Positions 8,141 through 16,693 of a stretch of 64,000 nucleotides of DNA are shown piece by piece. The DNA lies in NCBI RefSeq assembly GCF_028369295.1, contig NZ_JAQMYP010000057.1, positions 1 to 64,000 on the forward strand. Direction: 5' to 3'. Position 1 is the stretch's first letter, and every line of letters starts with the position of its first letter. Made by a program: the position numbers and the translations under genes. This stretch comes from Streptomyces sp. HD. Its GTDB lineage: Bacteria; Actinomycetota; Actinomycetes; Streptomycetales; Streptomycetaceae. Under the pieces are notes generated by a model that had not been told where the DNA came from, searched no databases, and saw only the letters and a list, made by a program, of their open reading frames with translations.

Positions 8141-9739
8141 TCAGTGACAGTGAAGCAGGCGGCGCATTCGGCCGCGGGCCACTGTCATGACTCCGCGTAA
8201 ACCCATGGCCATACGTAATGCCGGTGTTCCGGAGTGCGTGAGGTACGGGTGTACGAGTACTACGGCGTGCCGGGCGCTGACCACGGCGCGACGGCGCAGC
8301 GGGGCGGCGCCCGGGAGGACACATGCGGTGACCTCGCGATACGCCCCGCCCCGGAAGCGTACGCGCAGCCGCAGATCCCAGGTGCCCGCCTCGAACCCGG
8401 CCCAGCGCACCGTCGTCGCCGCAGACCACACGCCGTCTCCCGGCGTGAGCGCCACCGTCGTACGAGGCCCCGCCTCACGCCCCGTCTCCCGGCACCGCCA
8501 CTCCACGTCCAGGGCCTGAGGTCCCGCCTGCGCCACTCTGCCGTACAGCTCGTGCAGACGGAGCCGGAGCAGGGCGCCGCGCGCGCGTGGGCGCAGTTCC
8601 GCGTCCACGGCGAGGGGGAGGTGGCGGATCGGGCGGGTCAGCAGCGGTTCCAGGGTGAGTTGAGGGAGGTCGGGCGACCAGACGGGGGTGCCGTCGGGGG
8701 TGTGGGCGTAGGGCGGGAGCAGGCGGGCGGGGCGGGACGCGAGGTCCCTGAGGCGGGGCAGGTCGCGGGGCTCGGGGGAGGCCAGGACGACGCGGCCGAT
8801 GAGACGGCCGGGCGCGGCGGGGTGCTGAGTCCAGTCGGAGGCGTCGTACTCGGCGAGACACGACCGGGTGTGCGCCCACCAGGCGCGCTGGTAGCGGGCG
8901 TCGCGCAGGCCCAACTCGCGGACGTACATGCGCAGTTCGTGTTCGAGGAACTTGCCGCGCGCCGCCCGCGCCAGCTCCTTCTGTCCGGCGCCCAGCAGGA
9001 TGTCGTACGCCAGCCGGCAGGCCTCCGTGCGCGCCAGCCAGTTGGTGATGCCGGCGCGGTCCAGGGAGATCGACAGCCGGCCGGCGGAGCGGCGTACGTG
9101 CCAGATGTACACGCGGTCCGGGACGAGGGCGATGCGCGGCGCGGCGGCCAGTACGCGCGCGGTGAAGACGAAGTCCTCGTAGGGGAAGCGGCCTTCGGGG
9201 AACCGGATGCCGTGGTCGCGCAGGAAGTCCGTGCGGTAGAGCTTGTTGACGCACAGCGTGTCGTGGACCAGGCGCGGGCGCTGCGCCGGGTTTTCGTACA
9301 CCGCGTGCCCGGCGTAGAGGCCCGCCTCCCAGGGCACCTCGCGCCCCTGTGGCAGCTCCCGCCGCACGCACAGCCCGCCCGCCACCTCCGCGTCCGCCCC
9401 CGTCGCCGCCCCGAGCAGCGCGTCCACCGCGCCCGGCGGCAGGACGTCGTCGCTGTCCAGGAACATCACGTACGGCGATGTCACCCGGTCGAGCCCGGTG
9501 TTGCGCGGGCTGCCGCAGCCGCCGCTGTTGACCCGGCGCCGGACCACCTTCACCCGTGGCTCGCTCGCGGCGAGGCGTTCGAGGAGTTCCACGCTGTCGT
9601 CCGTCGAGCAGTCGTCCACGGCGACGACCTCCCGCACGGCGGGCCCCTGCGCCAACGCCGAGCGGACGGCGGTCGTCACATGCGCGGCGTCGTTGTGGCC
9701 GATGACGATGACGCCGACCTGCGGGGCGTGAGAGTGCAT
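8141..9739 (-). CDS. Family 2 glycosyltransferase
   Basis: 532 residues. The N-terminal GT-A domain has VGVIVIGHNDAAHV, the DXD-type VDDCSTDDS and MFLDSDDVLPPGA, and about 240 further residues follow. The ATG at 9739 was chosen because the GT2 domain starts immediately. Two TTA codons fall near the 3' end (8198-8200 and 8216-8218, codons 514 and 508), so complete translation should need the bldA tRNA. It diverges from the membrane protein at 9905 across an AT-rich promoter region. The sugar donor and acceptor are unknown. Confidence 0.88.
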   Translation of the reverse strand: MHSHAPQVGVIVIGHNDAAHVTTAVRSALAQGPAVREVVAVDDCSTDDSVELLERLAASEPRVKVVRRRVNSGGCGSPRNTGLDRVTSPYVMFLDSDDVLPPGAVDALLGAATGADAEVAGGLCVRRELPQGREVPWEAGLYAGHAVYENPAQRPRLVHDTLCVNKLYRTDFLRDHGIRFPEGRFPYEDFVFTARVLAAAPRIALVPDRVYIWHVRRSAGRLSISLDRAGITNWLARTEACRLAYDILLGAGQKELARAARGKFLEHELRMYVRELGLRDARYQRAWWAHTRSCLAEYDASDWTQHPAAPGRLIGRVVLASPEPRDLPRLRDLASRPARLLPPYAHTPDGTPVWSPDLPQLTLEPLLTRPIRHLPLAVDAELRPRARGALLRLRLHELYGRVAQAGPQALDVEWRCRETGREAGPRTTVALTPGDGVWSAATTVRWAGFEAGTWDLRLRVRFRGGAYREVTACVLPGAAPLRRRAVVSARHAVVLVHPYLTHSGTPALRMAMGLRGVMTVARGRMRRLLHCH

Positions 9740-9904
9740 GGGGTCACGTTCCGGAAGCGTAGGAATGTTGGGTAGCCGCCCGCTAAGAGGCGGGTGGGGC
9801 GGAGGTGGTTCGTCGCGGGGATCGTAGGCCGGGTGAATGCCATATCCGTGGAGATACGCCGTCAATAAAGAATATTTGTCGGCTAATAACACAAAATCCC
9901 CCTC

Positions 9905-11809
9905 ATGGTGGACGGGAAGCAGGAGCTGCCGAGGACGCCCAGGACGCAGGGGAAGCCGAGGAAGCGCGGCCGCGCAGACGGTGCGGCCCCGGTCGTCGCC
10001 GTCTGTGTGCCCGTCGCCGTCATGCTCGGCATCGGGTTGTGGAGGCTCGACCGCGGCGGCATGTGGCGGGACGAGGGGGTGACCTTCCAGGTCGCCCGCC
10101 GCTCCGTGCCGGAGATCTGGCGGCTGGTGCAGGGCGTGGACGCCGTGCACGGCCTGTACTACCTGCTCATGCACGCCGTCCTCGCCGTACACCCCGGCGA
10201 GGTCGCCCTCCGGCTGCCGTCGGTGCTGGGCGCGACCGCGGCGGCGGGACTGGTCGCCGCGCTCGGGGTGCGGCTGGCCCGGCCGAGGGTCGGGCTGTGG
10301 GCCGGACTGCTGTTCGCGGTGACGCCGCTGGTCGGGCACTACGCGCAGGAGGGTCGGTCGTACGCGCTGGTCACGGCCGGGGTGGCGGGGGCGACGCTGC
10401 TGCTGGTGCGGCGGGTGTGGTGGGCGTACGGCGTCGTCCTCGGGGCCTGCTGCCTGCTGCACGAGCTGGCTGTGCTGGTGGCGGGCGCGCATGCGGTGAC
10501 CCTGGCGGCGTGGCGGGTGCCGGGCAGGGTGTGGCTCGCGTGGGGGCGCGCGGCGGCGGGCGCGGGCGTGGCCCTGGTGCCGCTGGTGGCCGTGTCACGG
10601 GCGCAGGCCGGGCAGGTGGAGTGGCTGGCGGCGCCGGGGTGGGGGAGTGCGGAGCGTCTGCTCCGGGGGTTCGCCGCCGGGCCCACGGGCGCCGTGTTCG
10701 GGGCGTGTGTCCTGCTCATGCTGGCGGGGCTGACGGTGCGCCGGGTCGCCATGGTCGCGCTGCCGCTGTTGGTGGTGCCGCCGGGCCTGCTCATGGCCGT
10801 GTCGCAGGTGCGGCCCATGTACGACGACCGGTATGTGCTGTACGCCCTCGCGGGGGCGCCGCTGCTGGTGGCGGCGGGGGCGGACCGGCTGGTGACGGCG
10901 GGGGCGGATCGACTGGCGGGGGCGGATCGGCCGGTGGTGGCGGGGGCGGACCGGCTGGCGGTGGCGGATCGAGCGGCGGTGGCGGGGGCGGATCGACTGG
11001 GGGTGGCGGACCGGCTGGTGGCGGCGGGGGCGGATCCGCTGGCGGTGGCGGACCGGCCGGAGGTGGCGGTGGCGGGAGCGGATCGGCTGGCCGTGGCGGA
11101 TCGACTGGCGGTGGCGGGAGCGGATCGACTGGCCGTGGCGGACCGGCTGGTGGCGGCGGGAGCGGATCCGTTGGCGGTGGCGGACCGGCCGGAGGTGGCG
11201 GTGGTGGATCGGGCGGCGGTGGCCGTGACGCGTGAACGCCGGCACGCCGGCCCAGGTCAGGGTCCCGTCCGGTTTCCGAAGCTCCCCCTGGCGGGCGTCC
11301 TCGCCATCACCCTCGCCTTCCTCCACCACCTCCCCCTCCACCGCCAGGACCGCTCCCCGGCCCACCGCCCCGACAATCTCGCCTCCGCCTCCGCCTTCGC
11401 CGCCCGGCACCTCCGCCCCGGCGACCCGGTGCTCTACCTGCCGTCCATCGGCCGGCGCTCGGCACTTGCCTATCCGCGTGGCTTCCGGCGGGCGTGGGAC
11501 ATCGCGCTCGACCAGTCCGGACCGAGGTCGGGGACGCTGTACGGCCGGGAGGTCGGCGCCCGGGAACTGCGGCGCAGGCTCGACTCGGTCGACCGGGTCT
11601 GGGTCGCCGCCGAGCCGTACGCCCTGAACTCGCCCTGGTATCCCCGCAACCCCACCGAACGCGCCAAACTCGCCATCGTCGGCGAGGAGTTCCGCCCGCT
11701 GCGCACCGGGCAGCCCGACGGCCCGCTACGGCTCTACGTCCGCCGCCCGCCGGGCTCGCCCTACGGGGTCTCCTCCACCGCGGCCGAGTCCAGCGCCTCG
11801 GTGAGCTGA
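9905..11809 (+). CDS. Polytopic membrane glycosyltransferase-like protein with internal repeat expansion
   Basis: 634 residues. Residues about 25-320 look like a GT39/mannosyltransferase-type membrane domain (WRDEGVTFQVARRS after the first membrane segment, then several hydrophobic helices). A repeat region encoding ADRLAVA-type units interrupts it (see 10862-11230). A final membrane helix and a soluble tail end at 11809. The tail overlaps the 3' end of the opposing MarR gene by 49 bp. The frame stays open through the repeat, so it is probably functional. Lipid-linked sugar transfer is inferred from fold and context. Confidence 0.75.
   Translation: MVDGKQELPRTPRTQGKPRKRGRADGAAPVVAVCVPVAVMLGIGLWRLDRGGMWRDEGVTFQVARRSVPEIWRLVQGVDAVHGLYYLLMHAVLAVHPGEVALRLPSVLGATAAAGLVAALGVRLARPRVGLWAGLLFAVTPLVGHYAQEGRSYALVTAGVAGATLLLVRRVWWAYGVVLGACCLLHELAVLVAGAHAVTLAAWRVPGRVWLAWGRAAAGAGVALVPLVAVSRAQAGQVEWLAAPGWGSAERLLRGFAAGPTGAVFGACVLLMLAGLTVRRVAMVALPLLVVPPGLLMAVSQVRPMYDDRYVLYALAGAPLLVAAGADRLVTAGADRLAGADRPVVAGADRLAVADRAAVAGADRLGVADRLVAAGADPLAVADRPEVAVAGADRLAVADRLAVAGADRLAVADRLVAAGADPLAVADRPEVAVVDRAAVAVTRERRHAGPGQGPVRFPKLPLAGVLAITLAFLHHLPLHRQDRSPAHRPDNLASASAFAARHLRPGDPVLYLPSIGRRSALAYPRGFRRAWDIALDQSGPRSGTLYGREVGARELRRRLDSVDRVWVAAEPYALNSPWYPRNPTERAKLAIVGEEFRPLRTGQPDGPLRLYVRRPPGSPYGVSSTAAESSASVS
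10862..11230 (+). repeat. GC-rich coding tandem repeat (ADR-L-VA units)
   Basis: About 370 bp of degenerate 18-24-nt units encoding peptides such as AGADRLAVADR. A higher-order duplication is visible: 11006-11071 and 11138-11203 are nearly identical, at an offset of 132 bp (44 codons). All units keep the reading frame of the membrane protein. The other forward frame reads as a Gly-rich peptide. The unit composition is unlike the flanking hydrophobic helices. Confidence 0.85.
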
Positions 11810-12225
11810 TCCAGCCGGGCCCGCAGCGCGCGGATCTCCTCCACGTCGAACCCCGTCGCCCTGGCGATCCGGCGCGGCACCTCAAGGGCCCGCTCGCGCA
11901 GCGCCGCGCCCTCCTCCGTCAGCCGCACCTCCACCGAGCGCTCGTCGCGGGCGTTGCGCTCCCGGCGTACCAGGCCCGCCGCCTCCAGCCGCTTGAGCAG
12001 CGGGGACAGGGTGCCGGAGTCGAGGCGCAGATGTTCGCCGAGCTTCTTCACGGGCAGGTCGCCGTGCTCCCACAGCACCAGCATCACCAGGTACTGCGGG
12101 TAAGTGAGCCCCAGGTCCTTGAGGATCACGCGGTAGACGCCGCCGAAGGCCCGCGAGGCGGCGTTCAGGGAGAAGCAGATCTGCTGGTCGAGGCGGAGCC
12201 AGTCGGCCGTGGGCGAGGTCGTCAT
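11761..12225 (-). CDS. ohrR: OhrR-type MarR-family regulator (organic peroxide sensor)
   Basis: 154 residues from the ATG at 12225; an in-frame ATG at 12252 would add 9. The winged-helix domain includes LTYPQYLVMLVLWEHGDLPVKKLGEHL and LDSGTLSPLLKRLEAAGLV. Cys17 in QQICFSLNAASR matches the peroxide-sensing cysteine of OhrR proteins. It is divergent from ohr, with a CAATT-G-AATTG palindrome between them. When the cysteine is oxidised by an organic hydroperoxide, OhrR releases DNA and ohr is induced. The 3' end overlaps the opposing membrane-protein gene. Confidence 0.9.
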   Translation of the reverse strand: MTTSPTADWLRLDQQICFSLNAASRAFGGVYRVILKDLGLTYPQYLVMLVLWEHGDLPVKKLGEHLRLDSGTLSPLLKRLEAAGLVRRERNARDERSVEVRLTEEGAALRERALEVPRRIARATGFDVEEIRALRARLDQLTEALDSAAVEETP

Positions 12226-12263
12226 GGTTCCAGGGTAGCTCGTGTTCGCCATTTAGTTGTGTG

Positions 12264-12274
12264 CAATTGAATTG
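12264..12274. promoter_or_regulatory. Putative OhrR operator
   Basis: The 11-bp palindrome CAATT-G-AATTG sits in the ohrR-ohr divergent promoter. Two direct copies of TTGTGTGC flank it at 12257-12264 and 12272-12279. It closely resembles the AATT-rich dyads known for OhrR in other bacteria. Confidence 0.65.
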
Positions 12275-12349
12275 TGTGCTCTACTTGTGGTCGTGACGGC
12301 GGCCGCCAACGGAGCCGCCGGCACGTGACTTCGAGAGGGATGGTTTTCC

Positions 12350-12763
12350 ATGGACGCGCTCTACACCGCTGTCGCCACCGCCACCCACGGCCGCGAGGGC
12401 CGCACCGTCAGCAACGACGGCAAGATCGACCTCGCCCTGGCCATGCCGGTGGAGCTGGGCGGCAACGGCCAGGGCACGAACCCGGAGCAGCTGTTCGCCG
12501 CCGGGTACGCCGCCTGCTTCGGCAGCGCCCTCGGTCTCGTCGGCCGCCAGGCCAAGGTCGACGTCTCCGAAGCCGCCGTCACCGCCGAGGTCGGCATAGG
12601 CAAGCAGGGCGAGGGCTTCGGCCTGAAGGTCACGCTGCGCGTCGAGCTGCCCGACACCCTGGACGAGGCGACCGGCCGCAAGCTCGTCGAGACCGCCCAC
12701 CAGGTCTGCCCCTACTCCAACGCCACCCGCGGCAACATCGACGTCGACCTCGTCATCGAGTAA
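12350..12763 (+). CDS. ohr: Organic hydroperoxide resistance protein Ohr
   Basis: 137 residues, full length for the Ohr/OsmC family. The two catalytic cysteines are present: Cys56 in GYAACFGSAL and Cys120 in HQVCPYSNATRGN. Ohr is a thiol peroxidase that reduces organic hydroperoxides to alcohols, usually recycled by lipoylated proteins. The ATG follows GAGAGGGATGG. It is divergent from ohrR, which represses it. Confidence 0.95.
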   Translation: MDALYTAVATATHGREGRTVSNDGKIDLALAMPVELGGNGQGTNPEQLFAAGYAACFGSALGLVGRQAKVDVSEAAVTAEVGIGKQGEGFGLKVTLRVELPDTLDEATGRKLVETAHQVCPYSNATRGNIDVDLVIE

Positions 12764-12782
12764 CCACGCGCCGCACGGACGA

Positions 12783-14375
12783 TCACCCGATCCGCGCCAG
12801 CACCTCCCCCGACGTCCCGCTCCAGGCCACCACCACCGCCTCCTCCGGCACCCGCTTCCACCGCGTCAGCAGCAGCCAGCGCGCGTGGTAGCGCCGGGCG
12901 ATGGTGACGCGCTCGGCCCGGGTCGACGTCGGGGAGAGGTAGGCGCGGACATCGGCGACCCTGCGTTCCCGGACCCGCTCGTCCAGGGCGGGGTCGGGCC
13001 AGATCGGCGCGGCGAGGTTCGGCCCGTACCCGGGGATGGAGCGAGGGGCGAAGTGCCCGTCGGAGATGATCACTTCACCCTTCCCGACATGCCGCGCCAC
13101 CCACGCGTACGACGGCCACTGAGACGGCTGCTCCAGGCCGATCGGGTCCAGCACGCGCGGCAGCACCGCCCCGCCCTGCACGGTGAGGAACCCGACACAG
13201 GCCCCGGCCACCGCGGCCCCGCCCAGCACCCGGCGCACCCTGCCCCACGGCCGGGGCGCCGCCAGCTCCACCGCCAGCGCGAACTGCAACGGCACCAGGG
13301 TGAGCCCGAGGATCCTGCCGTAGGTGTAGTGGCCGCTGAACCAGCCGTACCCCACGAGCAGACAGTCGAGGGCGAACAGCAGCACCAGCGGATCCCGCCA
13401 GGTGCCCCGCCGCCACCGCAGCCACAGCGCGGGCAGCCCGAGCAGCGCCAGCCAGAACTGTCCGAGAAGCTGCTCGTACAGCCGCCGGTGCATCCAGTCC
13501 ACACTGCGGTTCCCGGCCAGCGCGAACACGTCGAAGTACGGCCACCACACCGCGACCAGCACCGCCGTGCCCGCCGCCACCCCCCAGCGCGCGACCACGG
13601 CAGCGCCCCACCCCCGCTGCCACCCGGTGACGAACGCCACCGCCCCCAGTACCGCGGCCGCCGCCGTGATCGGATGGATCAGCAGGATCAGCCCGTACAG
13701 CGCGCCCAGCCCCGCGTACCCGGCGAACCCCGGCAGCCCGCTCGGCCCGACGAACCGGACGAGCCCCTTCCCGCGCGCCCGCGCCCCCGTCCACGCCCAG
13801 GCCCAGAAAGTGAGCCCGATGGCGAAGGCGGACGGGTAGCCGAGGTTCCCGGTCATCGACATCAGGCTCAGATAGCCGCTCCACCAGGCCCGCTCGGTAC
13901 CCCACAGCAGCGTCATCGCGCCCAGCGCCAGCACCGGCGCCCACGGCCGTGGCGTGAGCACCCGCACGAAGCGGCCGATGCCGGTCAGCAGCACCAGCAG
14001 GTTCAGCGGGCCGGCCAGCCGCACCACCTCCCAGCCGCCCAGCCCGGTCAGCCGGGCGAACGCGCCCTGTGCGACCGCGTACGGCGTGTAGTACGGGCTG
14101 CCCGCGCCCGGCAGGTCCGCCATCGGATGGCGGGGATGGAGGAGGTTCGCGCCGAGGCGTTCCACGACGGCGGCGTGCTGGCCGGCGTCGCAGCACAGCG
14201 GCACGGCCCAGTACGCCAACAGCATCACCAGGTAGAACAGGAACCCGAAGACCTGGTACGGCGTCGGATGCCAGACGCGGCCGCCGCGCAACGCGGTGGC
14301 ACCCTGCACGGTCCTCCGGACGAGAGTCCCGACGGCCGCCTTTCTGACAGTGGAGGTTGTGTGGGTCTGGGGCAT
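12783..14375 (-). CDS. Polytopic membrane protein, probable lipid-linked-sugar glycosyltransferase
   Basis: 530 residues with about ten hydrophobic helices (YQVFGFLFYLVMLLAYWAVPL, VRLAGPLNLLVLLTGI, ALGAMTLLWGTERAWWSG and others) and a soluble C-terminal domain of about 120 residues. The pattern resembles GT-C-type transferases, but I do not recognise a family signature. It is encoded on the same strand as, and just downstream of, the three GT2/TagF-like genes, with an 85-bp gap, which suggests a role in the same surface polymer. Confidence 0.7.
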   Translation of the reverse strand: MPQTHTTSTVRKAAVGTLVRRTVQGATALRGGRVWHPTPYQVFGFLFYLVMLLAYWAVPLCCDAGQHAAVVERLGANLLHPRHPMADLPGAGSPYYTPYAVAQGAFARLTGLGGWEVVRLAGPLNLLVLLTGIGRFVRVLTPRPWAPVLALGAMTLLWGTERAWWSGYLSLMSMTGNLGYPSAFAIGLTFWAWAWTGARARGKGLVRFVGPSGLPGFAGYAGLGALYGLILLIHPITAAAAVLGAVAFVTGWQRGWGAAVVARWGVAAGTAVLVAVWWPYFDVFALAGNRSVDWMHRRLYEQLLGQFWLALLGLPALWLRWRRGTWRDPLVLLFALDCLLVGYGWFSGHYTYGRILGLTLVPLQFALAVELAAPRPWGRVRRVLGGAAVAGACVGFLTVQGGAVLPRVLDPIGLEQPSQWPSYAWVARHVGKGEVIISDGHFAPRSIPGYGPNLAAPIWPDPALDERVRERRVADVRAYLSPTSTRAERVTIARRYHARWLLLTRWKRVPEEAVVVAWSGTSGEVLARIG

Positions 14376-14460
14376 TTGCCGTATGTTCCCGGCCGGGTCA
14401 ACGGCATTAACTCACGTCACCACATCGAGTGAGCCCATCGGCGGCCCCTCGGCAAACCCG

Positions 14461-16692
14461 TCAGCGGGCGTCCAGCAGCGACCTCGCCGACGCCGGAGCC
14501 GGCACCGTCGCGGCGGCCGACCCCGGCACCGGCTCGCCCAGCATCAGCGTCCGTACCACCCGCTCCGCGGCCTGCCCGTCGTCGAACTCGCAGAACCGCC
14601 GCCTGAATCCCTGCCGCGACCGCAGCGACTCCTCGTCCTGCCAGGTCCCGGACGTGAACAGCCACGCCAACTCCCGGTAGGAGCGCGACACATGGCCCGG
14701 CGCGTCCGCCGTGATGTCGAAGTAGGCGCCCCGGCTCGCCGCGTACGCCCCCCAGTCGTCGGCGTGGATCACGATCGGCCGGTCCAGGTTGGCGTAGTCG
14801 AACATCAGGGCGGAGTAGTCGGTGACCAGGACGTCGGCGGCCAGCATCACCTCCTCGACGTGCGGCTCGTCCGTCGCGTCGATCAGCACGCCCCGCCGGT
14901 GCAGATCGGCCAGGCCCATCCCGCGGGCCGTGCCCTTGGCCAGCGACGGGTGCAGCCGTACGACGAGGGTGTGGCCGGTGCCCAGGTCCGCGGCGAACCG
15001 GGCGAGGTCGATCCGGTCGACATGGCCGCCCCGGCGGTAGTCGCGGCGGGTCGGCGCGTACAGCACCACGGTGTTCCCGGCGGGGACGCCGAGCCGCGCA
15101 CGGGCCGCCGCACCGGCCTCGGGCCCCGCGTTGACCAGCACGTCGTTGCGCGGGCTCCCGGTCCTGAGCGAGGTGAAGTGACATGGGTACGCCCGCTCCC
15201 ACACCAGCTCCGAATGCCGGTTGGCCACCAGGCTGTAGTCCCAGCGGTCGGCCCGCCACAGCATCTTCGGCACGTCGAAGCCGTGCCGCGCACCGGGCTT
15301 GGTCAGCAGGTCGGCCGCCATGTACTTCAGCGGGGTGCCCTGGTGGGTCTGGAGATGCACACTGCCGGGGCGCTTGGCCAGCGTGCCCGGCCAGTTGACG
15401 TTGTTCACCCAGTACGTGGCCCGCGCCATGACCTCGTGATAGCGCCGCGAGCCGGGCGTCACGAAGTCGGTACCGGGCGGCAGCGAGTCCACCGCGTCCT
15501 CCTGGACCACCCACACGCCCTTGATGTGCGGGGCGATCTCCCGCGCCTTGGCATGGATCGCCGCCGGGTCGCCCAGCACCCCGCGATGCGAGAACGCCGA
15601 GTAGACGGCGAGATGCGGATCCAGCGGAAGCCTGGACTGGGCCCCGTACCAAGCCCGTTGGGCCCGCTGCGACACCGCCCGCGTGACGCGCCGCTTTCCG
15701 GCCCCCGCCACCCTGCGCAGATCACGCAGACCGCGTGCCACGGCGTACGACGCGTAGGGCGCCGTCGCCAGCAGCCGCATCTCCCTGCCGCGCCAGCCGT
15801 CCGGGAGGGTGAAGCCGTCGGGGAGGTGGCGGGCGTGGAAGGCGCGGATCTCGCGGTAGAAGTCCGGCCGGTCCGCGGGCGTCACCCGGTCCTCGCGGGC
15901 CAGCACGAACAGCATGTGGTCCAGGGCCCGCTCGAACAGCAGCGGGCGCGCCCACGCCAGGTCCGGGCGCCCTTCGAGGAACGCGAACAGGCCCTCGTAC
16001 TGGGGAAAGATGTCGAAGTGCCGCCGCCCCGGAGTCTTGGTGATCGCCCCCTGCCGGCGCTGCCGGTACTCGACCCCGATCCGCTCCAGACAGGCGATGC
16101 TGTCGGCCAGCACCATCGAGCGGTAGGTGACGGGCGCGTCCTCGTACAGGCCCGGCGCGTAGCGCAGCTCGTGCTTGAGGAAGAAGTCGCGCCGGTACGC
16201 CTTGTTCCAGGCGACCAGGAACAGATGCAGGTACTCCGGGTTCTCACGGATGTCGAAGGTGCCCGTCCCGGCCGCGGCCAGCAGGTCCGCCGCCGTACTG
16301 CGGCCGCCGCGGCCCCACCAGTGGGTGCGTACGTGGTCGAAGACCAGGATGTCCGGATCGCCGGCCGACTCCAGACGGGCCGCCACCGCGGCCAGCAGGC
16401 CCGGCGTGTAGGAGTCGTCGCTGTCGAGGAACAGGACGTAGTCGCCGTTCGCCTCCTCCAGACCGGCGTTGCGGGCCCGGCCGAGGCCGACGTTCTCCGG
16501 CAGGTGCAGCACGCGCACGCGTACGTCGCGCTCGGCGTAGCCGTCCAGGATGGCGGGGCAGCTGTCGGGGGAGCGGTCGTCGACGGCGATCACCTCGAAG
16601 GAGGTGTACGACTGCGAGAGCACCGAGTCCAGGCACTCCCGCAGGAAGCCCTGCACCTTGAAAACGGGGACGATGATGCTGAAGCGGGGCAC
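14461..16692 (-). CDS. Bifunctional GT2 glycosyltransferase / CDP-glycerol glycerophosphotransferase
   Basis: 743 residues from a GTG. The N-terminal GT2 domain (residues 1-300) has FSIIVPVFKVQGFLRECLDS, VDDRSPDS and VLFLDSDDSYTPG. The C-terminal half is a TagB/TagF-like glycerophosphotransferase with HQGTPLKYMAADL, GSPRNDVLV, YAPTRRDYR, LRLHPSL and VLVTDYSALMFDYANL. The start follows the upstream stop by 1 nt, so the pair is translationally coupled. It is the last of three tandem paralogues. It is expected to polymerise or modify a teichoic-acid-like polymer. Confidence 0.92.
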   Translation of the reverse strand: MPRFSIIVPVFKVQGFLRECLDSVLSQSYTSFEVIAVDDRSPDSCPAILDGYAERDVRVRVLHLPENVGLGRARNAGLEEANGDYVLFLDSDDSYTPGLLAAVAARLESAGDPDILVFDHVRTHWWGRGGRSTAADLLAAAGTGTFDIRENPEYLHLFLVAWNKAYRRDFFLKHELRYAPGLYEDAPVTYRSMVLADSIACLERIGVEYRQRRQGAITKTPGRRHFDIFPQYEGLFAFLEGRPDLAWARPLLFERALDHMLFVLAREDRVTPADRPDFYREIRAFHARHLPDGFTLPDGWRGREMRLLATAPYASYAVARGLRDLRRVAGAGKRRVTRAVSQRAQRAWYGAQSRLPLDPHLAVYSAFSHRGVLGDPAAIHAKAREIAPHIKGVWVVQEDAVDSLPPGTDFVTPGSRRYHEVMARATYWVNNVNWPGTLAKRPGSVHLQTHQGTPLKYMAADLLTKPGARHGFDVPKMLWRADRWDYSLVANRHSELVWERAYPCHFTSLRTGSPRNDVLVNAGPEAGAAARARLGVPAGNTVVLYAPTRRDYRRGGHVDRIDLARFAADLGTGHTLVVRLHPSLAKGTARGMGLADLHRRGVLIDATDEPHVEEVMLAADVLVTDYSALMFDYANLDRPIVIHADDWGAYAASRGAYFDITADAPGHVSRSYRELAWLFTSGTWQDEESLRSRQGFRRRFCEFDDGQAAERVVRTLMLGEPVPGSAAATVPAPASARSLLDAR

Positions 16693-16693
16693 G

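Noticed and set aside
10862..11230. Frameshifted or degraded glycosyltransferase
   Set aside because: The frame is open throughout and resumes a membrane segment and a normal C-terminus, so it was kept as a coding repeat and not a pseudogene.
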